From: JAYPEY01 sp047618185
GTDB lineage: Bacteria; Verrucomicrobiota; Verrucomicrobiia; Limisphaerales; JAYPEY01
Length of the DNA stretch: 36,290 bases
Assembly (NCBI GenBank): GCA_047618185.1
Contig: JBLHKZ010000021.1
Location: forward strand, 1-36,290
Direction of reading: 5' to 3'
The notes beneath the pieces were generated by a model, which saw only the letters and a program-made list of their open reading frames with translations, did no database searches and was not told the origin of the DNA. Each line of letters begins with the position of its first letter. The first letter of the stretch is position 1. Positions 27,187-36,290 of this stretch are shown here, piece after piece. The position numbers were made by a program, and so were the translations under genes.

Positions 27187-27585
27187 CGTAATTACCGAAT
27201 AGAATTTCCGAATAAAGCCGAACCTAACAAACCGGCTCGGTGGGTCCCTCAGTCGCGGGATCCCGCTCAGCCGTGCCAGGCATTTCCGTTCGCCTCCGGC
27301 TCAGCACATGCGCGTCAACCTAAGTCGCAGACGCGTGATTTCACCGATTTGTTCCCGTTGGCGACGCGTGTCCTGGCAGGACTACGGACGAAAGCGGCAG
27401 AGGACAGCCGCACTCCAAAACCTGTTGGAACACGGACGGACCTTTGAAAACGCGATAGCGTCGTGGAGTGCGGCTGTCCTCTGCCGCTTTCAGAGCCGGT
27501 ATTGGCCGATCGGGTCTCAGTTCTAGAGCAACTTGGCCTTAACTTGAATGACGGGCATGATCTCGGCAGGAGCTTCGCCCCCTAC
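27187..27585. other. 399-base spacer between the convergent kinase and uvrB genes
   Basis: No coding frame that I can support. It holds an AGCCG/CGGCT hairpin just after the kinase stop (27214-27236, no U-tract) and the perfect 28-bp inverted repeat at 27390-27491. A stretch at 27288-27311 (TTCGCCTCCGG ... GCACATGCGC) resembles the leader of the second HEAT gene at 32140-32170. Confidence 0.6.
27390..27491. repeat. perfect 28-bp inverted repeat with 46-base loop (MITE-like)
   Basis: Left arm 27390-27417 begins GAAAGCGGCAGAGGACAGC and ends GCACTCCA; right arm 27464-27491 is its exact reverse complement, beginning TGGAGTGCGGCTG. There is no U-tract, so it is not a standard terminator. Arms of this type (TGGAGTGCGGC...GCCGCTTTC) resemble, from memory, dispersed palindromes of Verrucomicrobiota genomes. 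It is non-autonomous: no transposase inside. Confidence 0.8.
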
Positions 27586-29631
<2,046 letters not shown>

Positions 29632-29712
29632 CAGCCCGCGAAGCTACGGCGAGGGCGTTTTCTTGAACAGGAGATAACGGCGAGGAACAGAGAAGAAGGG
29701 GCCGATAGCCCA

Positions 29713-29764
29713 GCCGCGTAGCGGCGACCACCCGAATAGCCGTGGTTGAGGAACGAGGCCACGG
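29713..29764. repeat. two small hairpins next to REP copy 1
   Basis: GCCGC-GTA-GCGGC (29713-29725) and CCGTGG ... CCACGG (29740-29764), the latter preceded by GAATAGC, as hairpin B of the REP element is. They may be a diverged or composite part of the same repeat family. Confidence 0.4.
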
Positions 29765-29777
29765 ACATCGCCCGTCC

Positions 29778-29865
29778 GGTCCCGGAGGGACCACTGAGAA
29801 TAGCCCCGTGTTTCAACACGGGGTTCCACGTCCAAACTTGCGAGAGTTCCGAAGGAACGGCTGAA
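29778..29865 (+). repeat. REP-like three-hairpin element, copy 1
   Basis: Hairpin A GGTCCC-GGA-GGGACC (29778-29792), hairpin B CCCCGTGTTTCAACACGGGG (29804-29823), hairpin C GTTCC-GAA-GGAAC (29846-29858), ending GGCTGAA. It ends 7 bases before the GTG start of the transposase gene. Confidence 0.85.
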
Positions 29866-29872
29866 TGCTCTC

Positions 29873-30319
29873 GTGTCCTACATCAGTTCCTACTTTCACT
29901 GCGTGTTCAGCACTAAGGATCGACGTCCCATTATTGATGCCGACCTGCGTGAACGGTTATGGCCCTTTCTCGGCGGCATTGCCCGGCAAAACAAGATGCG
30001 CGCCCTCGAAATCGGTGGCGTCGAGGACCACGTTCATCTCTTGCTTTCCCTACCGGCCACGATGCCCATCGCGAAGGCCATGCAACTGATCAAGGGCGGG
30101 TCGTCGAAATGGGTGCATGAAACATTTCCGGAACAACGGCTATTCGCATGGCAGGTGAAATACGGAGCGTTCAGCGTCAGCGCTTCACAACTCGACACGG
30201 TCGTTCGATACATTCAGGGCCAGGAGGAGCATCATCGCAAACAGACATTCAAGGAGGAGTTTGTCACGTTGTTGGTCAAACACGGAATCGAATACGACGA
30301 ACGGTATTTGTGGGAATGA
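29873..30319 (+). CDS. REP-associated Y1 (IS200-like) transposase
   Basis: 148 residues. Family features: MSYISSYFHCVFSTKDRRPII at the start, the HUH metal-binding motif in GGVEDHVHLLLSLPA, SKWVHETFPEQRLFAWQVKYGAFSVS, and the helix with the candidate nucleophile Tyr in DTVVRYIQGQEEHHRKQTFKEEF; the end GIEYDERYLWE is typical. Y1 enzymes cut and join single-stranded DNA at hairpins. The start is GTG at 29873, 7 bases after REP copy 1, with no Shine-Dalgarno and no in-frame ATG upstream. The frame is intact with all key residues, so it is probably active. Confidence 0.9.
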   Translation: MSYISSYFHCVFSTKDRRPIIDADLRERLWPFLGGIARQNKMRALEIGGVEDHVHLLLSLPATMPIAKAMQLIKGGSSKWVHETFPEQRLFAWQVKYGAFSVSASQLDTVVRYIQGQEEHHRKQTFKEEFVTLLVKHGIEYDERYLWE

Positions 30320-30324
30320 GCCGG

Positions 30325-30411
30325 AATCAGCCGTCCCTTCGGGACTCGATTCATCGCCATCACACCCGGCGTTAAAACGCCGGGCTATTGTCATTAGGTC
30401 CCTCCGGGACC
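30325..30411 (-). repeat. REP-like three-hairpin element, copy 2 (inverted)
   Basis: Read on the minus strand: hairpin A GGTCCC-GGA-GGGACC (30397-30411), hairpin B CCCGGCGTTTTAACGCCGGG (30365-30384), hairpin C GTCCC-GAA-GGGAC (30333-30345), then GGCTGATT. Hairpins B and C differ from copy 1 by paired changes that keep the stems. Confidence 0.85.
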
Positions 30412-30482
30412 AAGGGCGCGACGCGCGCACAATGCCCGGTTGCCAATTCCCAGACCCAGCCCTGCCGTACGGCCATCCCGCA

Positions 30483-30570
30483 GTCCCGGAGGGACAACCC
30501 GAGAATAGCCCAGCGTTTCAACGCTGGGTTTCACGTCCAACACGGCATGAGTTCCGAAGGAACGGCTGAA
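30483..30570 (+). repeat. REP-like three-hairpin element, copy 3
   Basis: Hairpin A GTCCC-GGA-GGGAC (30483-30495), hairpin B CCCAGCGTTTCAACGCTGGG (30509-30528), hairpin C GTTCC-GAA-GGAAC (30551-30563), ending GGCTGAA. It lies about 100 bases upstream of the first HEAT-repeat gene. Confidence 0.85.
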
Positions 30571-30674
30571 AACCCGAAGCATTCAACACAGACGAACTAT
30601 TGGAACCGACCTCCGACGCCTCCATTTCCCCAGTTCACTTTCGCCGCCAACGCGGCTATTCTGACCGCGCGCCA

Positions 30675-31985
30675 ATGAACAAGGATTCACCATCCGCCCA
30701 ATCCGAAGCAGACCCCAAACGCCCGACAATGGCCGTCCGGATCAGAGTTGTGTTGTGGCTCTGCGCGCTGGGGGGAGTTCTCGCCTGGCGCTTCCCCGGC
30801 GAACCCATGTATGAAGGTCTCACACTTTCCGAATGGCTGGAGAATCCCGGCTATTTACCGCAAGCAAGGCAAGCCATCATCCATGCAGGCACGAACAGCA
30901 TTCCCACCTACCTGAAAATGCTCTCCGCCAAGGACTCGCAATTCAAGCAGACGCTGATCCATGAACTCAACAATTTACCCCTCGTTGAAATCGATCCATT
31001 CACCGCCGAAGAACAAAAAGCGGCCGCCGTTTTCGCGCTTTGCGTGCTGGGTCCAACCGCCGACGCAGTCTTCCCAACGCTCTTGAAAATGCTTGAGAAC
31101 AAGGACTGCCACTCAACAATTCCCACTGTGCTGGCAGCCATTCGACCGGGGGACAAGACCGCGTTTCAGCTCGCATTCCGCCACCCAACCCCCCGGATTC
31201 GTTACTGCGCAGTCTCTGAATTACACGCATACGATTTTGACAAACATCAACAGATCCCGGCTCTGGACTTTCCGTTGACGGAAGCGCTCGAGGCAACAAA
31301 AGACCCCGATTCCCTTGTCCGACACGCCGCCGTGCAGGCATTGCGACCCTACGCGGGAACGGAACCTAAAGTCCGCGCGGCCATGAAGCGACTCGCGTCC
31401 GACCCAAAATCACCGGCTTACAGAACGGCCACCAACATCCTTTCCCGAGTCGAATTCAAAGAACGTCTACTCGAGGGCTCCAACAACGCCTTCGCCGACC
31501 AGATCGCCAACCTCTTTTCCGAAAGTCAAATATCACAAATCAGAACGTCGCTTGAATGGCTCAATCCGGCATCCCTCTATTCTTTTTGGAGCCTCATGAA
31601 TGAACTGACGCAGGACGATTGCGATGCCAGCGTTCCGTGGAAGCTGGCGGGGATTCACCAAAACGACTTCAGGTCATTCGAACGTGCGAGACAGCATCCA
31701 AATCTGGAAATACGACGCGGAGCCTACGGCGGCGCCTGGCTGGTCGTGGTCGTCGGCGGGACTCCCGCGCCCGTGCCTGAGCTGATCTCGGCGCTGACCG
31801 ACGAAGACCCTCAAATACGACGCCTCAGCGTTATGACGCTCGGCTCCGCGGCGAACACAAGCTCCAACGTTAGAGCGGCGCTGGAAGCCCGCAAGAATGA
31901 CCCCGCTCCGAAGGTTCAGGAATCCATCAAGCGAATTCTCTCGCGCCTGGAACAAGCGACCAACACGACAACGCTGCAAAAGTGA
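30675..31985 (+). CDS. membrane-anchored HEAT-repeat protein (paralogue 1)
   Basis: 436 residues. Short hydrophilic N-terminus, one membrane segment (VVLWLCALGGVLAWRF, about 26-41), then FPGEPMYEGLTLSEWLEN and a chain of helical HEAT-type repeats (for example DPDSLVRHAAVQALRPYAG and DEDPQIRRLSVMTLGSAANTSSNVRAAL). Such repeats form a protein-binding solenoid; no enzyme motif is visible. ATG 30675 is preferred because the sequence GCGCCAATGAAnnAGGAT is shared with the second paralogue; the longer frame from 30600 is not. Compared with its neighbour it has about 170 extra C-terminal residues. The solenoid should lie on the outer face of the membrane. Confidence 0.82.
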   Translation: MNKDSPSAQSEADPKRPTMAVRIRVVLWLCALGGVLAWRFPGEPMYEGLTLSEWLENPGYLPQARQAIIHAGTNSIPTYLKMLSAKDSQFKQTLIHELNNLPLVEIDPFTAEEQKAAAVFALCVLGPTADAVFPTLLKMLENKDCHSTIPTVLAAIRPGDKTAFQLAFRHPTPRIRYCAVSELHAYDFDKHQQIPALDFPLTEALEATKDPDSLVRHAAVQALRPYAGTEPKVRAAMKRLASDPKSPAYRTATNILSRVEFKERLLEGSNNAFADQIANLFSESQISQIRTSLEWLNPASLYSFWSLMNELTQDDCDASVPWKLAGIHQNDFRSFERARQHPNLEIRRGAYGGAWLVVVVGGTPAPVPELISALTDEDPQIRRLSVMTLGSAANTSSNVRAALEARKNDPAPKVQESIKRILSRLEQATNTTTLQK

Positions 31986-32027
31986 CCGCCGGTCACACCT
32001 CGCCCGGCCAACACGACGCGGCTCCCC

Positions 32028-32115
32028 GGTTCCGAAGGGACCAACGAAAATAGCCCCGCGTTTCAACGTGGGGTTCCAAATTCACTATTGCGAGAGTTCC
32101 GAAGGAACGGCTGAA
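32028..32115 (+). repeat. REP-like three-hairpin element, copy 4
   Basis: Hairpin A GGTTCC-GAA-GGGACC (32028-32042, one T-G wobble), hairpin B CCCCGCGTTTCAACGTGGGG (32054-32073, one C-T position off), hairpin C GTTCC-GAA-GGAAC (32096-32108), ending GGCTGAA. Less perfect stems than copies 1-3. It lies 58 bases upstream of the second HEAT gene. Confidence 0.82.
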
Positions 32116-32173
32116 TGTTTACGATTCCTCATTTCCCATTCGCCTCCGGTCGCGCTAATCTGCACATGCGCCA

Positions 32174-32983
32174 ATGAAAGAGGATACCCAATCCGATACC
32201 CCTGATTCACAGCCGGCTCGGCCGTTCCTGCCAACCAAACTCAGGATCGCTCTGTGGCTCGGCGTTCTGCTCGCGGTGATCCTCTGGTGTTTCCCCGGCG
32301 AGCCCATGCACGATGGCCTGACGCTTTCCGAATGGCTTGAAAACCGCATTGTCGGAGCCCAAAGCGCGGAAGCCATCACCCAGATTGGGACGAACGGCAT
32401 TCCCATCTATCTGAAAATGCTTGAGGCGAAGGATTCAGAGTTCAAGACAAAGCTGATCAAACAACTTAACAAATTGCCGCTCGTCGAATTCGATCCATTC
32501 ACAGCCTCGGACAGGCAACAGGCCGCGATTTGGGCGCTTAAAACTCTCGGAACAAACGCTCTGCCCGCCTGTCCGACGCTGCTCAACATGCTGAAACAGG
32601 ACATCTGTCCGACGGCCATTCACGACGCGCTCATGGCCATTTCACCCAAGGACGAGAGCGCCACTCAATTTGCTCTCAATCATTCAAATCCGCTAGTGCG
32701 TCTCTCCACGGTCAACTACTATGATAGACGTAGATATCAATTCGACTCGATTGCGATCCCGGTCGACGACCTGCTGCCCGTTTTGCGGGATCCCGACTAT
32801 CGTGTCCGATGGGCTTGCGTCTATGCCCTCGGTTTAGCGGCCGAGACGAACAGCTCAGTTCGAGCGGCGCTCAAATTGTGTCTAACTGACAAAGATGTGC
32901 GCGTGCGTAGCAGTGCCACGAATATCCTGCACCGGCTGGCCGCGATCACGAACTCAACAAGCTCAATATCCGCGCCCGAGTAA
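32174..32983 (+). CDS. membrane-anchored HEAT-repeat protein (paralogue 2)
   Basis: 269 residues. Same architecture as the gene before it: hydrophilic start, membrane segment (LRIALWLGVLLAVILWCF, about 23-40), FPGEPMHDGLTLSEWLEN, then HEAT-type helices with GTNGIPIYLKMLEAKDSEF, LNKLPLVEFDPFTA and DPDYRVRWACVYALGLAAETNSSVRAAL. The first two thirds align with paralogue 1 by eye with high identity; it stops where paralogue 1 continues with further repeats. It arose by tandem duplication that apparently included the REP copy upstream. Confidence 0.82.
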   Translation: MKEDTQSDTPDSQPARPFLPTKLRIALWLGVLLAVILWCFPGEPMHDGLTLSEWLENRIVGAQSAEAITQIGTNGIPIYLKMLEAKDSEFKTKLIKQLNKLPLVEFDPFTASDRQQAAIWALKTLGTNALPACPTLLNMLKQDICPTAIHDALMAISPKDESATQFALNHSNPLVRLSTVNYYDRRRYQFDSIAIPVDDLLPVLRDPDYRVRWACVYALGLAAETNSSVRAALKLCLTDKDVRVRSSATNILHRLAAITNSTSSISAPE

Positions 32984-33100
32984 CGCTCGCCTCACCGGAA
33001 CTTGAAGCATGAGATTTCGAGCTTATTTTCCGCCCCTTCTCCTTGCGCGAAACCCCATTCGGGCCTTATTTTCCTCCGGCAATCGCGGTATCCGCCAATC

Positions 33101-35077
33101 ATGTCTAAGTTGTTCGATCAAATCGCCTGGGCTGTCTATGACTGCATCTCCGGAGCCAGTGTGAGAATGGACAAGGAGTCCTACGCCCTGGGCAGCGGCG
33201 AGGGCGTCGACCTCGATTTTGGCGATGACGAACCCGGCGTCGACGCCGAACTCAAGCTGCTCAAGGGATTTGGCGTCAGCCTCTCCAAGAAACGCCCCGG
33301 CATCGACCTGCTCGTCAATGGCGAGTCCGTCAACTACACCGAGCTTGCCCTGGGCGAGGATTACTCGATCAAGCTCGGCTCGCATTTCCTCGCGCTTCGC
33401 GGCGGCAAGAACGTCGACAACTGGCTCAGCCGACTCAATCACGCGCAATGGTTTCTCCTCGATTCCCAGACTGAGGCTCGCGACGGCCCGATGCCCGCGC
33501 CCGATCTCTGCCGCGTCGCCCGCGAAAATCGCCGTCACCCCCGCTCCATCGTGCGCCCCCAGGGCATGCGCGCCGGTTTCCACCTCCAGCAACTTTGGGA
33601 TGAACTCGGCCAGGACGGTCACGGCGCCGGGAAGCTCGACGAATTCGAAATCTCCGACGCGCTGCCGATCGACGAAGACGACGGAGGCACGGTGTTCATC
33701 GATCCCACGGCCAACGTGATCACGCCGATCATTCTCAGCGAACACGATCCGCTTGCGGAGCCGACCGCCCCGGTCGCTGAAGCTCCCACGGAGGAGTTGC
33801 CGAAGGCCACGCTCATCGAGCCGCCGCCGATTCCCGAACCCGAGCCGGAAGAGATCCACGTCACCTGGGAGGATCTCAAGCGCGACGCCCCGGCGCCGCT
33901 GGTCGATCAGGGACCGCTGCAATGCCCCGCCTGCTGGCTGCGCTTCGACGCCGGCGACATTCTTCACGTCGCCGTGCACGAATCCCTGCGCGGCGATCCA
34001 ATCCTCGGCGCCACAGCGCACCGGCGATTCCTGCCCACTCGATTCAATGACGACGGCCTCGCGGTCGATGAATTCGGGCTTCCCTGTCCCGACCTCGCCT
34101 GCCCGCATTGCCGACGCCAATTGCCAGGCGGCTTCGTCGATCTGTCGCAGCATTTTGTTTCCATCATCGGCGATGTTGGCTCGGGCAAATCCTACTATCT
34201 CGCGGCGCTCTCGCAGGTTCTTCCGGAATCACTCCAGCGCCATTTCGAAATTAATTTCCAGGACGCGGATCCCGCGGCCAATGAGACGCTCAACGCCCGT
34301 CGCCGCGCCCTCGCCAACGCGACCGATCCCGCCGAGGCGCGCCTCAAGAAAACCGAACCCGACGGCGCCACCTACGAAAAACTTTCGCGCTACGGGCGAA
34401 TCGTGCCGCTGCCCCGCCCCTTTGTTTTTCGCGTCAGCTCGTCCAAGGACGCCTTCAAGCCGATCTCGCTGACGTTGTTCGACAACGCCGGCGGCGATTT
34501 CCTGCCGGGAGCCGACACCCCGGAATCGCCCGGCGCACAACACGTCGCCCACGCGAGGGGACTGCTCTTCCTGTTTGACCCCTTCAGCAACTCCGCTTTC
34601 CGCAAACGCCTGAACAACGACGACGATCCACAATCCGAGCAAAAGCCGCTCGACCGTCAGGAGGTCATCCTCACCGAGACGCTTTTACGGATTCAACGCC
34701 ACCTGAAACTCCCGCCCGACCGGAAGCCCGACACCCCCATGGCCGTGGTCGTCGGCAAACATGACGCCTGGTCCAACGCCTTTTCACTCGGCGATCTCAA
34801 ACCCGAGATCAACAACGGCCGCATCGACCTGAAGGCCATCGATGAGAATTCGGACAAGCTCCGCGCTCTGCTTCGAGAGACCTGCCCCAATATCGTGTCC
34901 GCCGCCGAATCGATTTCCCGGACGGTGCGCTTCTTTGCGGCCAGTTCCTTCGGTCACACCCCCGTGAAGATCGACGCTGACCACATCGCGCCCGATCCCA
35001 AACGCCTGAGCCCCGAGTCCGTCGACCTGCCCCTGATCTGGCTGATGGCAAAAATGAATTCCGACTTAAATCTCTAA
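33101..35077 (+). CDS. zinc-ribbon P-loop GTPase resembling double-GTPase (DO-GTPase2) proteins
   Basis: 658 residues. Residues 1-90 form a small beta-rich domain. Residues about 110-165 (WFLLDSQTEARDGPM...SIVRPQGMRAGF) resemble a GYF_2 domain. A Pro/Glu-rich linker follows, then a zinc ribbon: CPAC (275-278) and CPDLACPHC (329-337). The P-loop domain has Walker A GDVGSGKS (357-364, followed by YYLAAL), a G3/Walker B-like LTLFDNAGGDF (Asp461), RGLLFLFDPF, and GKHD (552-555) in AVVVGKHDAW at the place of the NKxD guanine motif. This pattern fits the TRAFAC-type double-GTPase family predicted for NTP-dependent biological-conflict and signalling systems. ATG 33101 is chosen over 33002, whose 33 extra residues look non-coding. 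The next gene follows after 195 bases containing a repeat. Confidence 0.72.
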   Translation: MSKLFDQIAWAVYDCISGASVRMDKESYALGSGEGVDLDFGDDEPGVDAELKLLKGFGVSLSKKRPGIDLLVNGESVNYTELALGEDYSIKLGSHFLALRGGKNVDNWLSRLNHAQWFLLDSQTEARDGPMPAPDLCRVARENRRHPRSIVRPQGMRAGFHLQQLWDELGQDGHGAGKLDEFEISDALPIDEDDGGTVFIDPTANVITPIILSEHDPLAEPTAPVAEAPTEELPKATLIEPPPIPEPEPEEIHVTWEDLKRDAPAPLVDQGPLQCPACWLRFDAGDILHVAVHESLRGDPILGATAHRRFLPTRFNDDGLAVDEFGLPCPDLACPHCRRQLPGGFVDLSQHFVSIIGDVGSGKSYYLAALSQVLPESLQRHFEINFQDADPAANETLNARRRALANATDPAEARLKKTEPDGATYEKLSRYGRIVPLPRPFVFRVSSSKDAFKPISLTLFDNAGGDFLPGADTPESPGAQHVAHARGLLFLFDPFSNSAFRKRLNNDDDPQSEQKPLDRQEVILTETLLRIQRHLKLPPDRKPDTPMAVVVGKHDAWSNAFSLGDLKPEINNGRIDLKAIDENSDKLRALLRETCPNIVSAAESISRTVRFFAASSFGHTPVKIDADHIAPDPKRLSPESVDLPLIWLMAKMNSDLNL

Positions 35078-35241
35078 CCACAGATGAACACAGATAGACA
35101 CAGATTCGGATTGGAACGACTGAGTCGCAGAATTCCGGGTAGTCCTTCGCCATTCTCCGCTCCCTCCGTTTTCTCCTGTAAAGAATCAACGCCGTCAGGC
35201 GTTCGCCTTCATCTGTGTTCATCTGTGTCCATCTGTGGTTA
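35075..35241. repeat. inverted repeat of CACAGATGAA units, overlapping the GTPase stop codon
   Basis: Left arm 35075-35105 begins TAACCACAGATGAACACAG; right arm 35211-35241 is its reverse complement with 3 mismatches in 31. Each arm is three near-identical 10-base units (CACAGATGAA / CACAGATAGA / CACAGAT). The TAA of the GTPase gene is the first three bases of the left arm. The loop of 105 bases has no gene and contains a small GCCGTCAGGC palindrome. Confidence 0.85.
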
Positions 35242-35272
35242 CTCCGGCAATCGCATCGCACTCTGACCCACA

Positions 35273-36290
35273 ATGGACACCGCCGAAACAAGACGATTGG
35301 TCCAGCAGATTGAATCGACACTGCGCGATCCGCGCCGTCAATTTCAGGAACCCAAACTGGCGCGGGAATACACCGAAGCCTGCCGGGCCGTAAATCTCCG
35401 CCTCGAACAATCCGTCTCGCTCATTCGCGGCGGAAAGATCGTCGCCGGCCTCCACCTGGCCGAAGCCGCTCCCGCCGTGCTTGATCTGATCGCCGTGCTT
35501 GGGTTTCGCGAGGAACGCAAATGGCGCACCCGCTGCGAGAGCAAAGGCAACCCGGCGCCTGAACCGTTCAACGACGACCCTGTCCGGGAATTGAACGCCG
35601 AGTTCCAGCGCGACATCGACGCCACCCACCCACTCTATCGCGACTATCGCCAAGCTATTCTCAAGGGCAATGAAGGCCGTGCGTTGGCCGTGCTGCGCCT
35701 GATCGAACGCCTGCGCCCTGACGACGCTCAAGCCGCCACGGAAGCGGCTCGACTGGAAAAGAAATTTGCCCGTTCACGGCTGGAACGACTCGAGCAGGCG
35801 GTCGACGACGCCGACGAACGGAGCGTCGGCCAGATCCTCGCCGGACTCGAACGCCTTGAATTCTCCCCGGGCGACGACATGGATCTTTGGCGGCGCGCCC
35901 AGGCCGTTCGCATTCGCGCGCGACTGGCGCAACTCGACAAACTCCGGGAAAACGACCACTGGATCGACGCGCGCAAACTCCTCGAACGGCTCGAGACGAT
36001 TCGCTCCCGCTTCCAGATCGATCTCGAAGAAAAGGAAATTCAACGGCTGAGGGCCGCGAACGAATGGACCGAACAACGCGCCGCGGAAACCGAGGAGGAC
36101 CGAAACTACAAGAAGGCCTTCGGCGAATTGCAAAATCTCCTCAACGTCTGCGAAGAAAAATACCTCGCCGTTCGACGACGGCCCGTCGCCGAACTCCGGA
36201 TGGATTTTGAGGGCCTCGCAAAGAAATGGCAGGAACTGCAACGATACGAGCGCGCCGTTCCCGAGGAGTTCGAGGAGAAGTTTGACAAGT
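35273..36290 (+). CDS. long alpha-helical protein of unknown function, partner of the GTPase gene (C-terminus beyond window)
   Basis: 339 codons are visible with no stop. ATG 35273 (MDTAETRRLVQQIESTL). Almost entirely helical and charged; repeated pieces such as GNEGRALAVLRLIERLRPDDAQAATEAARLEKKF and ENDHWIDARKLLERLETIRSRF have the look of TPR-like or coiled-coil helices. No enzyme motif, signal peptide or membrane segment is seen. It is the next gene after the GTPase on the same strand, with similar codon use, so it probably works with it as an effector or adaptor. I do not recognise a family. Confidence 0.75.
   Translation, partial: MDTAETRRLVQQIESTLRDPRRQFQEPKLAREYTEACRAVNLRLEQSVSLIRGGKIVAGLHLAEAAPAVLDLIAVLGFREERKWRTRCESKGNPAPEPFNDDPVRELNAEFQRDIDATHPLYRDYRQAILKGNEGRALAVLRLIERLRPDDAQAATEAARLEKKFARSRLERLEQAVDDADERSVGQILAGLERLEFSPGDDMDLWRRAQAVRIRARLAQLDKLRENDHWIDARKLLERLETIRSRFQIDLEEKEIQRLRAANEWTEQRAAETEEDRNYKKAFGELQNLLNVCEEKYLAVRRRPVAELRMDFEGLAKKWQELQRYERAVPEEFEEKFDK

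Larger units (their letters stand above)
29778..30411 (+). mobile_element. RAYT unit: Y1 transposase gene flanked by inverted REP copies
   Basis: Copy 1 (plus orientation) lies directly upstream and copy 2 (minus orientation) directly downstream of an IS200-like transposase gene, the usual arrangement of REP-associated tyrosine transposases. No IS200/IS605 left and right ends, and no second (TnpB) gene, are seen. Whether the unit moves or only maintains REPs cannot be told here. Confidence 0.7.

Noticed and set aside
27390..27491. The inverted repeat as a rho-independent terminator
   Set aside because: The loop is 46 bases and no T-run follows on either strand.
29632..29700. LexA (SOS) box upstream of uvrB
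   Set aside because: TGTTC half-sites occur but the partner half GAACA is not found at the expected spacing.
30600..30674. N-terminal extension of the first HEAT-repeat protein from ATG 30600
   Set aside because: The paralogue starts at the equivalent of 30675 with the same context, and the extra 25 residues are not shared.
29778..32115. The repeated hairpins as a CRISPR array
   Set aside because: Copies are few, widely spaced, in both orientations and not separated by uniform spacers; no cas genes are present.
33023..34153. 376-codon minus-strand reading frame
   Set aside because: Antisense of the GTPase gene, which has clear P-loop and zinc motifs.

Overview
The window reads as chromosomal DNA of a Verrucomicrobiota bacterium, probably from the subdivision 3 / Limisphaerales side. 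The evidence is indirect: a long cassette of pseudopilins resembling the Verru_Chthon cassette proteins, membrane-anchored HEAT-repeat paralogues, palindromic intergenic repeats built on CACAGATGAA units, GA-rich spacer repeats, and few good Shine-Dalgarno sites. There is no rRNA, so placement is inferred. The sequence is GC-rich and most long plus-strand reading frames in the left half are antisense shadows of minus-strand genes.

Positions 1-18960 (minus strand) form a type IV pilus / type II secretion-like locus. In transcription order it runs: an assembly ATPase (pilB-like), the retraction ATPase pilT, a second pilB-like ATPase, the inner-membrane platform protein pilC/gspF, then a BrnT/BrnA toxin-antitoxin pair lodged in the middle. 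Five class III prepilin-like proteins follow (two GspG-like, one GspH-like, one PilV/GspI-like, one PulJ/GspJ-like), then a giant 1504-residue GspK/PilX-like protein, a small hypothetical gene, and a KP-43-type subtilisin (S8) that leaves the window at position 1. Several junctions are 4-bp ATGA overlaps. A plausible reading is that the ATPases and PilC power a pseudopilus made of these proteins, with the protease as a cargo or processing enzyme. The secretin, PilM/N/O and prepilin peptidase are not here.

Positions 19150-20250 hold two divergent tRNA-Arg genes (anticodons ACG and CCG), a stand-alone CheY-like receiver protein and a bidirectional terminator. Positions 20270-25100 hold a divergent transketolase, a 42-residue lipoprotein, yqgE/algH, and an Lhr-like helicase that has lost its whole N-terminal RecA domain at a GA-rich repeat. 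Next come a transmembrane Ser/Thr protein kinase and, on the other strand, uvrB, separated by a perfect 28-bp inverted repeat.

Positions 29700-32120 are a REP/RAYT region: a Y1 (IS200-like) transposase gene bracketed by two inverted copies of an approximately 88-bp three-hairpin element, with two further copies downstream, each in front of one of two tandem HEAT-repeat paralogues. Compensatory base changes in the hairpins show that the fold matters.

The right end (33101-36290) carries a two-gene module: a zinc-ribbon P-loop protein resembling the double-GTPase (DO-GTPase2) family of predicted biological-conflict systems, and a long alpha-helical partner that runs off the window. This module and the REP/RAYT family are the best candidates for something not well described.
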